This document shows, in pieces, positions 13,507 to 14,453 of a stretch of 14,453 bases of DNA. The position numbers were made by a program, and so were the translations under genes. The notes beneath the pieces are model-generated. The model was not told the DNA's origin. It did no database searches and saw only the letters and a list, made by a program, of their open reading frames with translations. The stretch covers positions 1 to 14,453 of the forward strand of contig DATEMK010000196.1 of the NCBI GenBank assembly GCA_035275625.1. Direction: 5' to 3'. Numbering within the stretch: the first letter of the stretch is position 1; each line of letters opens with the position of its first letter. This DNA comes from DATEMK01 sp035275625 (lineage in GTDB: Bacteria > Bacteroidota > Bacteroidia > AKYH767-A > OLB10).

Positions 13507-14453
13507 TTTAATTTTCTTTCAAGATATTGCACAATTGAATTAGCCTGCTCATCAGAGGAATCAAGAACGAGAACGCGCCTGAAATAATAAACCGCGCTGT
13601 CGCTGCGATGATCGTTGTAATACATTCCACCCAATTCTTTCAGCGGTTCTTTTAACTCAGGATTTACTTCGGCAGCTTTCCAGTAGCACTGCATGGCTTT
13701 TTCTTTTTCACCAATATTAAAATAAGCAACTCCCAAATTAAAATAAGCATCCGGATGATCAGGATAAATTTCAACAGCGCGTTTAGAATGTTCTATTGAA
13801 TTCTTCAGCCAGTCATTTCGTTCGTTCAATGATGAAGTGTGCATGGCTTTTATTGCACATTCAAATCCAAGCCCTGCATGAATGCGTGCGCTGCCCGGGG
13901 TAACTTCCACATCATGACTGAACAAGGTGTAATTATCTTTCCAATCTGCATTTCGCATAACGGTTAAAACAGCAAACACGCTGATCACCACTGAAAAAAT
14001 GCTGATCATATTTTTCTTTTGCTGCAATGTAATATCCGCATGGGGATCAATTTTGAATATTTTATAAACGAAAAAAACAATTGCAATGCAAAAACCAAGC
14101 ACCGGTGTAAATAAAAATCGCAAACCAATGGTCGCATCAATTTTAAAAAGCAAATTGGAAGAAAGAAAGAGAGTGAATAAAAAAAATAAAATTCCAAAAG
14201 CAACCGGGTTTTTCTTTTTAATGCTGGCGATTGCATAAACAAACAGTAATAAATAAATAATTAAAGAAGCTATTGCAAAAAAATTATTCCAGTTCACGAT
14301 TGGAACCTGGTTGTAGGAATAATCATAGCTCAGCGGATACGGGAGAAAGAGTAATTTAAGATAAACTCCAAGGAGCACAAAATTGGTTGCAAGCATTTCT
14401 GAATTTGTTTTGGCTGCCATAAGTGCATTGTTGATCAGGTCCGGCTGCATAGC
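13503..14453 (-). CDS. C-terminal half of a TMTC-like membrane protein with TPR repeats (partial)
   Basis: The frame is open through the right edge; the first visible ATG (14450) is probably internal, so the start lies outside the window. About 316 codons are seen. Residues counted from that ATG: 20-170 contain some five transmembrane segments, with KLLFLPYPLSYDYSYNQVP (32-50) and GLRFLFTPVLGF (109-120). These resemble the membrane region of TMTC-type, TPR-containing protein O-mannosyltransferase-like proteins (the DUF1736 area). RNADWKDNYTLFSHDVEVTP (166-185) leads into a soluble TPR array at about 186-310, including DAYFNLGVAYFNIGEKEKAMQCYWKAAEVNP (234-264) and AVYYFRRVLVLD (286-297). The full family is roughly 600-800 residues with a GT-C-type N-terminal half, which is not visible here, so glycosyltransferase activity is inferred. 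It may act on secreted proteins in the periplasm. Confidence 0.78.
   Translation of the reverse strand, partial: AMQPDLINNALMAAKTNSEMLATNFVLLGVYLKLLFLPYPLSYDYSYNQVPIVNWNNFFAIASLIIYLLLFVYAIASIKKKNPVAFGILFFLFTLFLSSNLLFKIDATIGLRFLFTPVLGFCIAIVFFVYKIFKIDPHADITLQQKKNMISIFSVVISVFAVLTVMRNADWKDNYTLFSHDVEVTPGSARIHAGLGFECAIKAMHTSSLNERNDWLKNSIEHSKRAVEIYPDHPDAYFNLGVAYFNIGEKEKAMQCYWKAAEVNPELKEPLKELGGMYYNDHRSDSAVYYFRRVLVLDSSDEQANSIVQYLERKLN

Overview
The window reads as chromosomal DNA from a member of the Bacteroidota, probably an environmental Sphingobacteriia/Chitinophagia-like lineage. The evidence is type IX secretion (T9SS) C-terminal sorting domains, a TonB-dependent receptor with a carboxypeptidase-D-like N-terminal extension, an AT-rich composition with almost no Shine-Dalgarno sequences, a Bacteroidetes-type promoter (TTG-N20-TAnnTTTG) before ahcY, and a bacterial geranylgeranylglyceryl-phosphate-synthase homologue of the kind common in this phylum. 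I see no rRNA, tRNA, CRISPR array, insertion sequence, integrase, toxin-antitoxin pair or phage gene.

Layout. (1) 1-4929, + strand, secretion: the tail of one T9SS cargo protein, a small exported protein, and a 1421-residue multidomain T9SS cargo protein. (2) 5022-6341, - strand: ahcY, with a strong hairpin terminator downstream and a good promoter upstream. (3) 6418-7859, + strand: a 4'-phosphopantetheinyl transferase followed by a GGGP-synthase-family enzyme that starts at TTG. (4) 7856-8818, - strand: an AraC-family regulator, divergent from (5) 8960-10064, + strand: a PnuC-family vitamin transporter overlapping a NadR-like nucleoside-kinase ATPase. (6) 10061-10834, - strand: a TauE/SafE-type membrane permease. 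(7) 10893-13506, + strand: a TPP riboswitch controlling a TonB-dependent outer-membrane receptor. (8) 13503-14453, - strand: the C-terminal half of a TMTC-like membrane protein with TPR repeats, running off the window edge.

How the genes work together. The clearest functional link is vitamin uptake. The riboswitch marks the outer-membrane receptor as a thiamine (or thiamine-precursor) importer. The nearby PnuC-family permease and P-loop kinase would supply inner-membrane transport and phosphorylation trapping, either for thiamine (PnuT-like) or for nicotinamide riboside. The permease/kinase pair itself carries no visible riboswitch and sits beside a divergent AraC regulator, so its substrate is open. 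The other genes are mostly housekeeping: the methyl cycle, carrier-protein activation, lipid synthesis and surface proteins.

Most of the window is conventional. The observations worth a second look are the alternative pairings downstream of the TPP aptamer, the uncertain substrate of the PnuC/kinase pair, three convergent gene pairs that each overlap by exactly the same four bases (TTAA), and a perfect 9-bp inverted repeat between the AraC gene and pnuC. I did not find a convincing previously undescribed system.
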